Shown here: positions 25,133 through 32,761 of the stretch, one piece after another
How the letters are laid out: each line of letters starts with the position of its first letter
Numbering within the stretch: the stretch's first letter is position 1
Assembly (NCBI RefSeq): GCF_015680405.1
Contig: NZ_JADLJS010000019.1
Location: 28,869 to 92,868, forward strand
Source: Pseudomonas pudica
Lineage (GTDB): Bacteria; Pseudomonadota; Gammaproteobacteria; Pseudomonadales; Pseudomonadaceae
DNA: 64,000 nt
Reading direction: 5' to 3'
Translations under genes and position numbers: made by a program
Notes under the pieces: model-generated
Told to the model about the DNA's origin: nothing
The model's input: the letters and a program-made list of their open reading frames with translations, nothing else
Databases searched by the model: none

Positions 25133-25662
25133 ACAGCGCGGTACCAGCCTGGTGCTGGTGGCTCCTCGCACTGGTACTGGTCGCCGGTGGCCAGCAGTAC
25201 CGGGTGGTGGTTGCTGACGGGGCTGCGGCTGATGCGCGCGCGGAAACTGCGCGGTCCGAGAAGGTCTTGGCCGACTACCGCCTGGAGGTGGCCGAGCGTG
25301 ACCGGCGCGCCGCTGCCCAGGCCAGAACCGAAGAACAGCGCCGCCAAGCCGTGGCGGACGAGGAGGGTGAGAGTGCGCGTAAGAAACTGGAACTGGCCCA
25401 AGACCGCGCCGATGCTGCTGAGTCTGCTGCTGGTGGGCTGCGCGGTGAGATCGCCCGACTGCGGGCCGGTCACCGAGCCACCTGCGACACCATCGCTGCC
25501 CAGCAGCGCCAAGCAGGAACCTCTGCCGTCGTGGTGCTCGGGGGATTGCTTGAAGAAGCTGACCGAATGGCGGGAGACCTCGCGACGGCGCTTGAGCGAA
25601 GCCGAATAGCCGGCCTGGCATGCGAGGCGGTGATCGACGGTTTTGGAAAGTTCTCTCCATAG
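25129..25662 (+). CDS. Rz-like inner-membrane spanin
   Basis: GTG 25129 overlaps the endolysin stop and gives 177 residues: one N-terminal membrane span (WCWWLLALVLVAGGQQY) and a long periplasmic helical region rich in Ala, Arg, Glu and Gln (residues about 35-115). This is the signature of Rz, which with Rz1 fuses inner and outer membranes at lysis. An alternative upstream start at 25024 would lie inside the endolysin gene. The Rz1 gene lies inside it in another frame. Confidence 0.88.
   Translation: MNSAVPAWCWWLLALVLVAGGQQYRVVVADGAAADARAETARSEKVLADYRLEVAERDRRAAAQARTEEQRRQAVADEEGESARKKLELAQDRADAAESAAGGLRGEIARLRAGHRATCDTIAAQQRQAGTSAVVVLGGLLEEADRMAGDLATALERSRIAGLACEAVIDGFGKFSP
25373..25609 (+). 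CDS. Rz1-like outer-membrane spanin lipoprotein, nested in Rz
   Basis: The frame inside Rz has AGGAGG at 25361-25366 and GTG 25373 six bases later, giving 78 residues. It starts with Arg/Lys and a hydrophobic run MLLSLLLVGC with a lipobox LVGC, then a Pro/Ser-rich segment (TEPPATPSLPSSAKQEPLPSW), exactly the Rz1 pattern. ATG 25412 is an alternative but leaves a very short n-region. The fully nested arrangement is like lambda Rz/Rz1. Confidence 0.85.
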   Translation: MRVRNWNWPKTAPMLLSLLLVGCAVRSPDCGPVTEPPATPSLPSSAKQEPLPSWCSGDCLKKLTEWRETSRRRLSEAE

Positions 25663-25805
25663 CAAGGAAGCAGGGAAGCAGGGAGGCAGAAAAGCGCCCT
25701 AGCCACCTATTGGAACCCAGAAATTACAGCGGATTGGACCCATGAGCCGAGCCGCGTACGCAATAAAATGCGTCTGTGTTTTACGAAAGCGCTTATGGAG
25801 TATGT

Positions 25806-26255
25806 ATGACTCGTATGAATTGGTTTGAAAAGTCTCCCGGTGCAGCAAAAGCGCTGACCGGGTTACACCACTATGTAACCACCGGAACGAATCTACCTCC
25901 GGAGTTGATACATCTGGTCTTCCTTCGAGTATCACAGATCAATGGTTGCGCGTTCTGCATCGATCTTCACTCTCGCGACTTGATCAAAGGCCGCATGTCA
26001 GTTGACAAGGTGCTGCTAGTCGCGGTTTGGCATGAGGCGGAACACTTATTCTCTGATCTAGAGCGCGCTGCATTGAAGTGGGCAGAAGAGGTGACCAATG
26101 TGGGAGAAACCCATGTTTCGGACGAGGCCTACGCTGCCGCCTCCGCGGTCTTCAACGAGCGAGACTTGGTAGATTTGACTGCCACGATTGCTGCAATGAA
26201 CGCTTTCAACAGGATGGGGGTTACGTTCAGACTCAAGCCTGCCGCGAAGGCGTAG
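25806..26255 (+). CDS. AhpD-like carboxymuconolactone decarboxylase family protein
   Basis: The 149-residue protein contains INGCAFCIDLHSRDL with Cys48, Cys51 and His55, the CxxC-x3-H active site of AhpD-type peroxidase relatives, plus downstream helices (AVWHEAEHLFSDLERAALKWAEEVT). The family usually reduces peroxides or acts as a thiol adaptor. ATG 25806 lies inside a longer frame from GTG 25776; neither start has a strong site. It sits between the lysis genes and the right-end accessory block of the prophage, so it is likely a cargo gene. Confidence 0.85.
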   Translation: MTRMNWFEKSPGAAKALTGLHHYVTTGTNLPPELIHLVFLRVSQINGCAFCIDLHSRDLIKGRMSVDKVLLVAVWHEAEHLFSDLERAALKWAEEVTNVGETHVSDEAYAAASAVFNERDLVDLTATIAAMNAFNRMGVTFRLKPAAKA

Positions 26256-26392
26256 CTGTCAACCGCCTAACCCTGCTAAGGAAGTCGCCAAGGTGGAGCT
26301 CGGTTTTCCGCCTTATCGGGGTGTGAAGTCAGGGTCAATTGTCGCCGCATCGCCTCGATCCACTGAATAGCGGGCACTGGGGCGAAGCGGCC

Positions 26393-26398
26393 TATAAT
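26393..26398 (+). promoter_or_regulatory. Consensus -10 box TATAAT for the tandem small ORFs
   Basis: A perfect TATAAT lies 28 bases before the GTG at 26427. No good -35 box is present at 16-18 bases upstream, so the promoter may be activator-dependent. The rest of 26256-26392 shows no gene. Confidence 0.45.
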
Positions 26399-26426
26399 GC
26401 ACTGACTTCCACCAAAGGATTAATCC

Positions 26427-26636
26427 GTGAAAAGAACGCTGGAAGGGATGGCGCTCGCTGGTGAGCCCTTGCTACTGAAAGCTCTGGAAGCGGTCCGGGC
26501 CCATCGTGATGCGGAAACAGGTGGCGCGCCGCCTGAAGAGGTCGAGCGCCTACGCCTGTTGGCGGATTCGCTATACCAAGCGGTTATCGATTACCAGTTA
26601 ATCCAAGCAGGTCGGGCACCGGCTACCATTCAGTGA
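26427..26636 (+). CDS. Small prophage protein, first of a tandem paralogue pair
   Basis: The 69-residue helical product starts at GTG 26427 (AAAGGATTAATCC upstream) and has the core AVRAHRDAETGGAPPEEVERLRL then ADSLYQAVIDYQL. About half of 44 aligned residues are identical to the next gene (EEVERLRL, Q-A-V, DYQL and GR shared). No known family recognised. It lies on the plus strand facing yedK. Confidence 0.65.
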   Translation: MKRTLEGMALAGEPLLLKALEAVRAHRDAETGGAPPEEVERLRLLADSLYQAVIDYQLIQAGRAPATIQ

Positions 26637-26660
26637 TGGCCTTCTTAGGATGGAACCCCG

Positions 26661-26867
26661 ATGAAGTGTAAGCCGCCGATCCTTTACCCTGACCATCCCA
26701 TGTACACCAACGCCGTGGACGCTATGAAGCGTTATCACGAGGCCCAGGCTTCGGGTGAGCCGGCGGAAGAGGTGGAGCGTCTGCGGCTAATTGCCGAATC
26801 GCAGTTCCAGGCGGTAACCGACTACCAGCTCAGAGCTCTAGGTCGCCCTGGCGGTTCTGTTCACTGA
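26661..26867 (+). CDS. Small prophage protein, second of a tandem paralogue pair
   Basis: The 68-residue product (MKCKPPILYPDHPMYTNAVD) has the same core as its neighbour, EEVERLRLIAESQFQAVTDYQLRALGR, with a different N-terminus. It starts 24 bases after the first copy, so the two are probably cotranscribed. Its 3' end overlaps the 3' end of yedK by 38 bases, tail to tail. Function unknown. Confidence 0.65.
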   Translation: MKCKPPILYPDHPMYTNAVDAMKRYHEAQASGEPAEEVERLRLIAESQFQAVTDYQLRALGRPGGSVH

Positions 26868-27549
26868 CCGGCTCAATCAGCTCATGGCCTTGGTTCTTAA
26901 CATTCCCCACCGCCTTGCCAACTCGAAACCATCGGAAGTCTCGTGCCGGCCGGCATCCAACCTCGACAATAGCTTCCAAGCGTTCGCCTGATGTGGCTGG
27001 ATCCAGCCATTCCCTCGCGGTTTCAGGCGAGAGCACCAGGGGTTTTCTGTCGTGGATGTCGACCAGGCCGTGATCAGCAGCGGCTGTGATGACAACAAAT
27101 CCATCCCGCTCATCTGGCTCCAGACCCTGATGTACTTCTGCGAGCGCGGCAAAAAATAGAGGTCCGCCATCGGCGCTCGTGATGTAGTACGGCTGCTTTC
27201 GCTTGGGGTCTGCAGGGTCTGGAACCCATTCGAACCAGCCATTTGCCGGCGCCAAAGCTCTCCCGTTCGGCCACAGAGCCTTGAAGAATTTTCCCATCAC
27301 CACGGTCTCGGCCCGAGCATTGATCGGGTCCGGGCGTTTCCCCTTCGCCCAGAAAGGCGACCATCCCCACTTGACTCTATCCACACTCAGCCCCTCGTCT
27401 ACTCTGCGGATTACCTCGACCCGGGTCGAAGGCGCCACATTGAAACGACTGATGGGTTCATGGTCGTACCCATTGATCACCACCAGGTCCAGCGATAGCT
27501 GGCGCAGGTAGTGATCCATCGACTCATAGATCGAGTATCGTCCGCACAT
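26830..27549 (-). CDS. yedK: SOS-response-associated peptidase/HMCES family protein (YedK)
   Basis: The 239-residue protein begins MCGRYS with the catalytic Cys2, has Asn37 in FNVAPSTRV, the Glu of ANGWFEWVPD and the His in DIHDRKPLVLS, all hallmarks of HMCES/YedK. The family crosslinks covalently to abasic sites in single-stranded DNA and protects them. A GGGGGAAAT ribosome site precedes the ATG. It is divergent from umuD, with a perfect SOS box between them, so LexA probably controls both. It is likely cargo on the prophage right end. Confidence 0.92.
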   Translation of the reverse strand: MCGRYSIYESMDHYLRQLSLDLVVINGYDHEPISRFNVAPSTRVEVIRRVDEGLSVDRVKWGWSPFWAKGKRPDPINARAETVVMGKFFKALWPNGRALAPANGWFEWVPDPADPKRKQPYYITSADGGPLFFAALAEVHQGLEPDERDGFVVITAAADHGLVDIHDRKPLVLSPETAREWLDPATSGERLEAIVEVGCRPARDFRWFRVGKAVGNVKNQGHELIEPVSEQNRQGDLEL

Positions 27550-27614
27550 ATTTCCCCCTCTCGCCCGTCAGAATTTTCACCGTCCAGGATTGACCGGGCA
27601 GCCGATGCCGGATT

Positions 27615-27634
27615 TACTGTATATGCATACAGTC
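27615..27634. promoter_or_regulatory. SOS box (LexA operator)
   Basis: TACTGTATATGCATACAGTC contains CTGT-N8-ACAG with the symmetric ATATGCAT centre (27617-27632), a perfect LexA dyad of the Escherichia/Pseudomonas type. It lies in the 103-base gap between the yedK and umuD starts and can repress both. Confidence 0.92.
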
Positions 27635-27652
27635 TGCTTCGGACCTTCCACC

Positions 27653-28081
27653 ATGACTATCACTTTCTTAGGTACGCCAACTGGCGGTACCGAACTGCTC
27701 CCGTTGTATTCGTTTCGCGTGCCGGCCGGGTTTCCATCGCCTGCTGCGGACCACCTGGAAGGCCATATTTCCCTTGATGAGTTATTCGACCTCCGCGCGC
27801 CCCATGTGTATCTAGTGAAAGTCGAAGGCGACAGCATGCAAGGGGCAGGCATCTATTCCGGGGATATCGTCATCGTCGATCGCGGCCGCGAGGCTGAACA
27901 CGGCGATGTGGTGATTGCCGCGGTTAACAGCGAGCCAGTTTGCAAGCGCCTGCACCGCCGCGATGGGGTGGTCATCCTGAAGTCCGAGAACCCGGCATAT
28001 CCGCCGCGGTACATCATGGAAGGCGACGAGCTCGTGATATGGGGCGTTGTGCGTTACAGCGTTCGTGACCATGCGCAGTGA
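27653..28081 (+). CDS. umuD: UmuD/RulA-like translesion mutagenesis protein
   Basis: From ATG 27653 the product is 142 residues, normal for UmuD. It has the cleavage region PAGFPSPAADH (Ala-Gly in place of Cys-Gly), the nucleophile Ser in VEGDSMQGAGI and the general-base Lys in PVCKRLHRRDG. RecA-stimulated self-cleavage would yield UmuD', the partner of polymerase V. The SOS box lies 19 bases before the ATG. It overlaps umuC by 11 bases. A longer frame from 27590 would run through the operator. Confidence 0.92.
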   Translation: MTITFLGTPTGGTELLPLYSFRVPAGFPSPAADHLEGHISLDELFDLRAPHVYLVKVEGDSMQGAGIYSGDIVIVDRGREAEHGDVVIAAVNSEPVCKRLHRRDGVVILKSENPAYPPRYIMEGDELVIWGVVRYSVRDHAQ

Positions 28082-29345
28082 TCAGGTGTTTGCACTGATC
28101 GACTGCAACTCGTTCTACGCGAGCTGCGAGCGCGTGTTTCGCCCGGACCTGGCCAAGACCCCGATCGTCGTGTTGAGCAACAACGACGGCTGCGTGATTG
28201 CCAGATCCTACGACGCTAAGCCATTTGTGAAGATGGGCGAGCCGTTTTTCCAGGCGAAGGACAAGCTGCGCCGACACGGCATCATGGCTTTCAGCAGCAA
28301 CTATGCGCTCTACGGCGACATGAGCGAGCGCGTCATGACACTGATTGAATCGATGGTGCCGGCAACAGAGGTCTACAGCATCGACGAGTGTTTCGCTGAC
28401 CTCTCCGGCATTCAGGAAAACCTGTCCCAGTTCGGGCGAAAGCTGCGCTCGAGGATTTTCCAGTGCACGGGAATTCCGGTGGGCGTCGGCATTGCTTGCA
28501 CGAAGACCCTCGCGAAGCTGGCCAACCATACGGCCAAGCGCCTGCAGGCACAGACGGGGGGCGTGGTCGACATCACCGATCCGTTCAAGCGCGATTGGGT
28601 ATTGCGCAATACCGAGGTGAAGGAAGTGTGGGGCATTGGTCGGCGTATGACCGCTCACCTTGAATCGATGGGTATCCGCACAGCCATGGACCTGGCCAAA
28701 GCTGACGCCTGGACACTCCGCCAGAAGTTTAGCGTTGTGGTTGAAAAGACGGCCCGAGAGCTCGCTGGCACGCCATGCCTTGAACTGGACGAGGCCGAAC
28801 CGCCGAAACAGGAGATCTGCTGCAGTCGGATGTTCGGAAAGCGGCTGAACGAGCTGGCGCCGATCAAACAGGCCGTGGCCACTTACGTTGGCCGCGCTGC
28901 GGAGAAACTGCGGGCTCAAGGGTCAGTTTGCAAGCGTATGCGAATCAGCATCCGTACCGGGATGTTCAATCCGGAGGAGGCGCACCACGCCCAGGGTGCG
29001 TTGGTAGAACTTCCATACCCAACCTGCGACACGCTGCTGATGACTCGACTGGCCACCGATGCAGTCGGGAGGATCTTCAGGCCTGGGTTCCGCTACAGCA
29101 AGGCCGAGGTGCTGCTGATGGACCTGCGGCAACCAGGTGAGTTTTCAGAGGATTTGTTCGCGCTCAAGCAATCGGTGGCATGTGACCGGCTCATGCAGGT
29201 GATGGATGACATCAATGAGCGCTGGGGAAGGGGGACAATGCGAGCCGCCAGCGTGCCGGCGACACCGGACTGGGGGATGAGGAGGGAGATGATGAGCCAA
29301 TCCTATACAACGCGTATCGATCAACTGTGGACGGTCAAATGTTGA
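28071..29345 (+). CDS. umuC: UmuC/RulB-like Y-family DNA polymerase V
   Basis: From ATG 28071 the protein is 424 residues, full length for UmuC. Catalytic acidic residues appear in [14 protein letters not shown] and [10 protein letters not shown]. The helix-hairpin region ([10 protein letters not shown]) and the little-finger domain follow, and the C-terminus carries the UmuC-specific DUF4113-like end ([31 protein letters not shown]). It overlaps umuD and is intact. The encoded polymerase bypasses lesions during SOS. Genes of this type are frequent on Pseudomonas mobile elements. Confidence 0.94.
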   Translation: MRSDQVFALIDCNSFYASCERVFRPDLAKTPIVVLSNNDGCVIARSYDAKPFVKMGEPFFQAKDKLRRHGIMAFSSNYALYGDMSERVMTLIESMVPATEVYSIDECFADLSGIQENLSQFGRKLRSRIFQCTGIPVGVGIACTKTLAKLANHTAKRLQAQTGGVVDITDPFKRDWVLRNTEVKEVWGIGRRMTAHLESMGIRTAMDLAKADAWTLRQKFSVVVEKTARELAGTPCLELDEAEPPKQEICCSRMFGKRLNELAPIKQAVATYVGRAAEKLRAQGSVCKRMRISIRTGMFNPEEAHHAQGALVELPYPTCDTLLMTRLATDAVGRIFRPGFRYSKAEVLLMDLRQPGEFSEDLFALKQSVACDRLMQVMDDINERWGRGTMRAASVPATPDWGMRREMMSQSYTTRIDQLWTVKC

Positions 29346-29548
29346 GCCTGCCAGCGGCCTGGCTGGCCGAACTCAATGATCAGCCCGCTCTTGTAGCCGA
29401 TCCGGATGGCCGAGCCGGGGTGCTTGCTGAACTCGCGATTTCTGCGCACCGACGCGGGGACGTTGATGCGGGGCAGTTGGCCGACATGCTGGAGTTTGCC
29501 GAGGCGGCTAGGTTGTGGGCTCTGATTGAGGATGAAGTGGCAGCTTGA
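29339..29548 (+). CDS. Small protein downstream of umuC
   Basis: The 69-residue product starts at ATG 29339 inside the end of umuC, so it is translationally coupled and in the SOS operon. It begins [15 protein letters not shown] and is helical and acidic ([31 protein letters not shown]). I do not recognise a family. This is the last gene I assign to the prophage; REP elements start about 85 bases later. Confidence 0.6.
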   Translation: MLSLPAAWLAELNDQPALVADPDGRAGVLAELAISAHRRGDVDAGQLADMLEFAEAARLWALIEDEVAA

Positions 29549-29632
29549 GCCGCTCGATGCGCCCGGCGGCTAGGGGGACGTTTGTCGCCGGTCGTGAATG
29601 GCTGCTTTCGACCCAGAGCGAACATCTGTAAC

Positions 29633-29741
29633 CGGGGCCGCTTCGCGGCCATCGCCGGCAAGCGCGGCTCCCACAGATACAGCGCATGCCTGAAGGCTGG
29701 TGATGTTCCTGTGGGAGCTGGCTTGCCGGCGATGAGGCCTG
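29633..29741. repeat. Inverted pair of P. putida-type REP elements (GCTGGCTTGCCGG variant)
   Basis: A left arm (CGGGGCCGCTTCGCGGCCAT, then CGCCGGCAAG and GGCTCCCACA) faces a right arm CCTGTGGGAGCTGGCTTGCC followed by GGCGATGAGGCC. The two form a 109-base inverted pair. It is the first REP in the window reading from the left, marking return to core-like chromosome. The flanks (29549-29632 and 29742-29869) also hold two copies of a short CGACCCAGAGCGAAC / GTTCGCTCCGGGTCG motif; no gene is seen. Confidence 0.85.
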
Positions 29742-29869
29742 CACTGACAACAGAGCTCTGGATCAGTGTTCGCTCCGGGTCGATAGCTGCTGTCCTCGGG
29801 TGGCTGCCATCGACCCCATGCAGACATTTAGATGTCCGGGCCGATACCGACGAAAGAGCTTTTGAGGGG

Positions 29870-30343
29870 TTAATTTTGATAGTCGATAACAGCCCTACAT
29901 CGGATTGGGAAGTTGACCGAGTTGGCAATGAAACACTCGTGGTGAGCATCGTCATGCAAGCGCATTGCAAGATCTCTATCTGATTGACTACTAATAGTGA
30001 CCTGAGGTCTTAGCTCTGCTTCCTTGAAATGGCCCTTGCGCTGGTCATCGCCTTCGATCATGCGGCCCACGGGGTGATCGACGTATTCCAATACACGGAC
30101 GTTGTTGACCGCGCAAAGATGAAGATACCAGAGCTTGTGGCAGGACGAGATCGATGCCAGCAACATGTCTTCAGGGTTCCAGAATTCGGGATTACCACGA
30201 AAAGCAGGGTCGGCGGAACCAGGGATAGGCGCTTTACCTGGTGACTCGACAATGAAGTCTCTCTGGTAAGCCGTATAGCTGGCAGTACCCTCACCCGTGT
30301 TGCCTATCCAATTGATGGTGACAGCATAATTGTGTTCTCTCAT
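29870..30343 (-). CDS. OsmC family protein
   Basis: ATG 30343 follows GGAG, giving 157 residues. The sequence has the OsmC layout: an N-terminal beta meander (WIGNTGEGTASYTAYQRDF), a Pro/Ala-rich loop, the first active Cys in ASISSCHKLWYLHLC and the second in DDAHHECFIANSVNFP. The family reduces organic hydroperoxides with a Cys pair. It stands alone, on the strand opposite to the neighbouring cassette. Confidence 0.9.
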   Translation of the reverse strand: MREHNYAVTINWIGNTGEGTASYTAYQRDFIVESPGKAPIPGSADPAFRGNPEFWNPEDMLLASISSCHKLWYLHLCAVNNVRVLEYVDHPVGRMIEGDDQRKGHFKEAELRPQVTISSQSDRDLAMRLHDDAHHECFIANSVNFPIRCRAVIDYQN

Positions 30344-30731
30344 CGTCACTCCTGTGTTGAAAGATGCCCGGAAGATGATCCGCTCTTCTCGCGTTGGCAC
30401 TGTAATTTTGCGCGCTCAGTGTGGCTCCCAACCAGCTTCTCCTGTTTGCATTGGCGCATGCATTGTTTGCGCGGAAGCAATGCGTCCGGCCAGAGAGATA
30501 GCCTTATGGCTGGTTTGATAGTGCTTGCTGGCGTGTCTTGACGTGAAAAAGCTAACGAATTCTGAATCAGCCCTGTGCCTTGAATGTCAGCTATGGGTCG
30601 AAAGCGGACGGTGCAGATAGGAATGTTGTCTTGGCTACATGAGCCTGTTTCTCTGAGCTGAACAACTAGTTTGCCCTGGTGGCTGATCCTGATGGGCGAA
30701 AGAGTCGAACAGGAACGGGAAAACGGACTTG
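30344..30731. other. Intergenic region without a gene
   Basis: Between the osmC-like start and the MerR-type operator I see no coding frame with a ribosome site. It contains an isolated copy of the short ATGGGTCGAAAGCGGAC repeat (near 30590-30606), similar to sequences at 29606 and 29769. Promoters for the two divergent units should lie here. Confidence 0.5.
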
Positions 30732-30752
30732 ACCCTGACGTTACGGGAGGGT
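30732..30752. promoter_or_regulatory. MerR-type dyad operator upstream of methyltransferase
   Basis: ACCCT-GA-CGT-T-ACG-GG-AGGGT is a 21-base dyad centred at 30742. It starts inside a TTGACC -35 like box (30729-30734), which is how MerR-family regulators overlap the overlong spacer of their target promoters. The MerR gene lies two genes down in the same unit. Confidence 0.7.
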
Positions 30753-30772
30753 TGACCATTTCTATGGTCAAC
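30751..30772. promoter_or_regulatory. Perfect inverted repeat next to the MerR dyad
   Basis: GTTGACCAT / TTCT / ATGGTCAAC is a 9-base perfect inverted repeat that abuts and shares two bases with the MerR-type dyad and lies 27 bases before the methyltransferase ATG. It could be a second operator or, in RNA, a leader hairpin. There is no T-run, so it is not a typical terminator. Confidence 0.6.
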
Positions 30773-30798
30773 TGAAATCAATGGGATGTGATTGAAAC

Positions 30799-31665
30799 AT
30801 GAACCCGCAACCACTGCTCGATGGCATTCCCCGCCGCCAGTCAGCGCTTACCATGGCCCTTGCACGTGCGGTCCATCAACTGCTCGATGAGCCCACGCTT
30901 TTGCATGATAGACACGCGTTCGACATATTGGGCAGCAACCTGGCGCGACAAACGCTCGTTGACCCCTATGTCCACAACGCTCCCATGCTTCGAACAATGC
31001 GCGCCGCTGTGGTCGCACGCACCAGGCTTGTGGAAGACAGGGTCGTTCGCGCTATTGGCACCGGAGTTCGCCAGGTCGTGATCTTGGGAGCAGGCCTGGA
31101 CACGCTGTTCCTTCGCATCCCTGACAACGTCAGATGCGTCGAACTGGATCAAGCGCAGACCCAGCAATGGAAACTTGACCGTCTGAAGGAGAGCGGCATT
31201 TCCGTTCCTTCCAACGTGGTCTTTCTGGCCGCCGACCTGGCTGAAGCCCCCTTGATGGAACTGCTCGGTAACCATGGAATTGATCCGAAGCTGCCGACCA
31301 TATTCAGCTGCTTGGGCGTGCTTCCTTACCTGGAAACCTCAGTCGTTTCGGCGATCATCCGCCAGGTTTCCCTTTATTCTTCCCAGAGCGAGATTGTGTT
31401 CGATGCCCGCATCTCGCGCGAGTTTCTGTCACCGGTAGAGCAATGGATGGAAGAGATGGCTGCGCGGTCTTTCGCGGCCGCAGGGGAGCCTTGGCTAAGC
31501 GCGTTTGATCCCGCTCAATTAATGGAGATGCTCCTTTGTAACGGGTTCTGCGATGTGGAATGCCTGGATGCGGAAGCCATTAACGCACGCTACTTCATGC
31601 GTCGACGAGATGGGCTCCAGGCCGTGGATGGTGGCTTGCGCCTGTTCACCGCAACTGTAGGCTAA
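30799..31665 (+). CDS. Class I SAM-dependent methyltransferase (LCMT/TIGR00027-like)
   Basis: The 288-residue product has the motif I pattern QVVILGAGLDTLFLRI (GxGxDT), an acidic motif II (VRCVELDQAQTQQWK), and FLAADL then FSCLGVLPYLE later, all typical of the leucine carboxyl methyltransferase-like family that also includes polyketide O-methyltransferases. The substrate is not deducible. It is the first gene of a same-strand cassette with a MerR regulator 32 bases later and a hydrolase, and it has a MerR-type operator upstream. Confidence 0.88.
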   Translation: MNPQPLLDGIPRRQSALTMALARAVHQLLDEPTLLHDRHAFDILGSNLARQTLVDPYVHNAPMLRTMRAAVVARTRLVEDRVVRAIGTGVRQVVILGAGLDTLFLRIPDNVRCVELDQAQTQQWKLDRLKESGISVPSNVVFLAADLAEAPLMELLGNHGIDPKLPTIFSCLGVLPYLETSVVSAIIRQVSLYSSQSEIVFDARISREFLSPVEQWMEEMAARSFAAAGEPWLSAFDPAQLMEMLLCNGFCDVECLDAEAINARYFMRRRDGLQAVDGGLRLFTATVG

Positions 31666-31697
31666 TGTGCATTGAATTGGCGTGAGGGGACATTGCC

Positions 31698-32738
31698 GTG
31701 CAGCTAAAAGTCGGCGAACTTGCCAAGCGGGCGGGGCTTTCGGTACGCACATTGCACCACTATGACAACCTCGGGCTGCTTGAACCGTCAGTTCGCTCCG
31801 ATGCCGGTTATCGGCTTTACGGAGCGGCAGACATCCAACGGCTCAACAAAATCCTGGCGCTTCGCGAGCTGGGCATTTCTCTGGGTGAAATCCGCCAGAT
31901 CCTGTGTGAAGGAACACTTTCAACCCCGGCCATTCTTTCTGCGCAGCTGATCCGTGTCGATGCCGAGATAGCGCATCAGCAGAGGCTTCGCACCCGTCTG
32001 GAACGTTTGCAACGGGCACTACTTGAAGAAGACCTGTCGGAGGCGGGTTGCCTCAATACGCTGGAAGCGATGGCGTTCTATCGCCACCATCTCAGTGAAG
32101 ATGATCTCAGTCTGCCCTTGCTTGGAGCTAACGGAAGATTTGCGGCTCCTTGGCAGAAGCGTATTGATGGCCTCAGGGCATTGTTTGAAAAGGGAGTGTC
32201 TCCACGCGCGTCGGCTGCTCGCCGTGCGGCACGCGATTGGATAGCGCTGGTGGAAAAAGACACGCGGTCAAACGCTGGAATGTTCGTGCGCGTGGACAAT
32301 CTGCTCACTTCGCGCGGGGAGGACCTGTTTAATACGGGGTTTTCTCCACAGCTTGGAGAGTACATCCTGAAGGCGTTCTGCGAGCACCGCCTGCTGATCT
32401 ATCGCAAGCATTTGAGCCCCAACGCCTATCAACACCTGCGGCGCACTTACATCGGCGTGATGCGGGAGTGGCCAGGCCTGCTTGATAGCCTGGAAGTCCT
32501 GCGCAACGCTCATTGTCCAGCCACGAGCGCCGAGGTGCAGCTGATCGCAAGGTCGTGGCTGGCCATGCGGCACAAGCTGGCACTGGACGACGCCGCACTC
32601 CAGGCCATACGCCGTGCAGAGGAGTCCGAAGAAGAATTGCGCGTCGGTACCTGGCTCCATCCCTGTCTGCTGAAGTTTCTTGAAAAGGCCGTCGCTTCGG
32701 TTTCTGAAAGCGCGAATGTCCAGGCGCCCGGCGCATGA
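31698..32738 (+). CDS. MerR family transcriptional regulator with large effector domain
   Basis: The start is GTG 31698. Residues 1-70 are a MerR winged helix: LKVGELAKRAGLSVRTLHHYDNLGLLEP, then GYRLYGAADIQRLNKILALRELGISLGEI. A dimerising coiled coil (about 85-115) follows. The C-terminal 230 residues form a large helical domain without the metal-binding Cys of MerR/CueR; it resembles TipA-like or drug-sensing regulators. The length of 346 residues is long for the family. It probably controls its own cassette through the dyad at 30732; the ligand is unknown. Confidence 0.88.
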   Translation: MQLKVGELAKRAGLSVRTLHHYDNLGLLEPSVRSDAGYRLYGAADIQRLNKILALRELGISLGEIRQILCEGTLSTPAILSAQLIRVDAEIAHQQRLRTRLERLQRALLEEDLSEAGCLNTLEAMAFYRHHLSEDDLSLPLLGANGRFAAPWQKRIDGLRALFEKGVSPRASAARRAARDWIALVEKDTRSNAGMFVRVDNLLTSRGEDLFNTGFSPQLGEYILKAFCEHRLLIYRKHLSPNAYQHLRRTYIGVMREWPGLLDSLEVLRNAHCPATSAEVQLIARSWLAMRHKLALDDAALQAIRRAEESEEELRVGTWLHPCLLKFLEKAVASVSESANVQAPGA

Positions 32739-32761
32739 TGAATACACTAAAACCATAGATT

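Noticed and set aside
29606..30606. Short CGACCCAGAGCGAAC-like motifs at about 29606, 29769 and 30592 as a CRISPR-like array
   Set aside because: Only three diverged copies in mixed orientation at irregular spacing; they look like dispersed intergenic repeats, with no cas genes.
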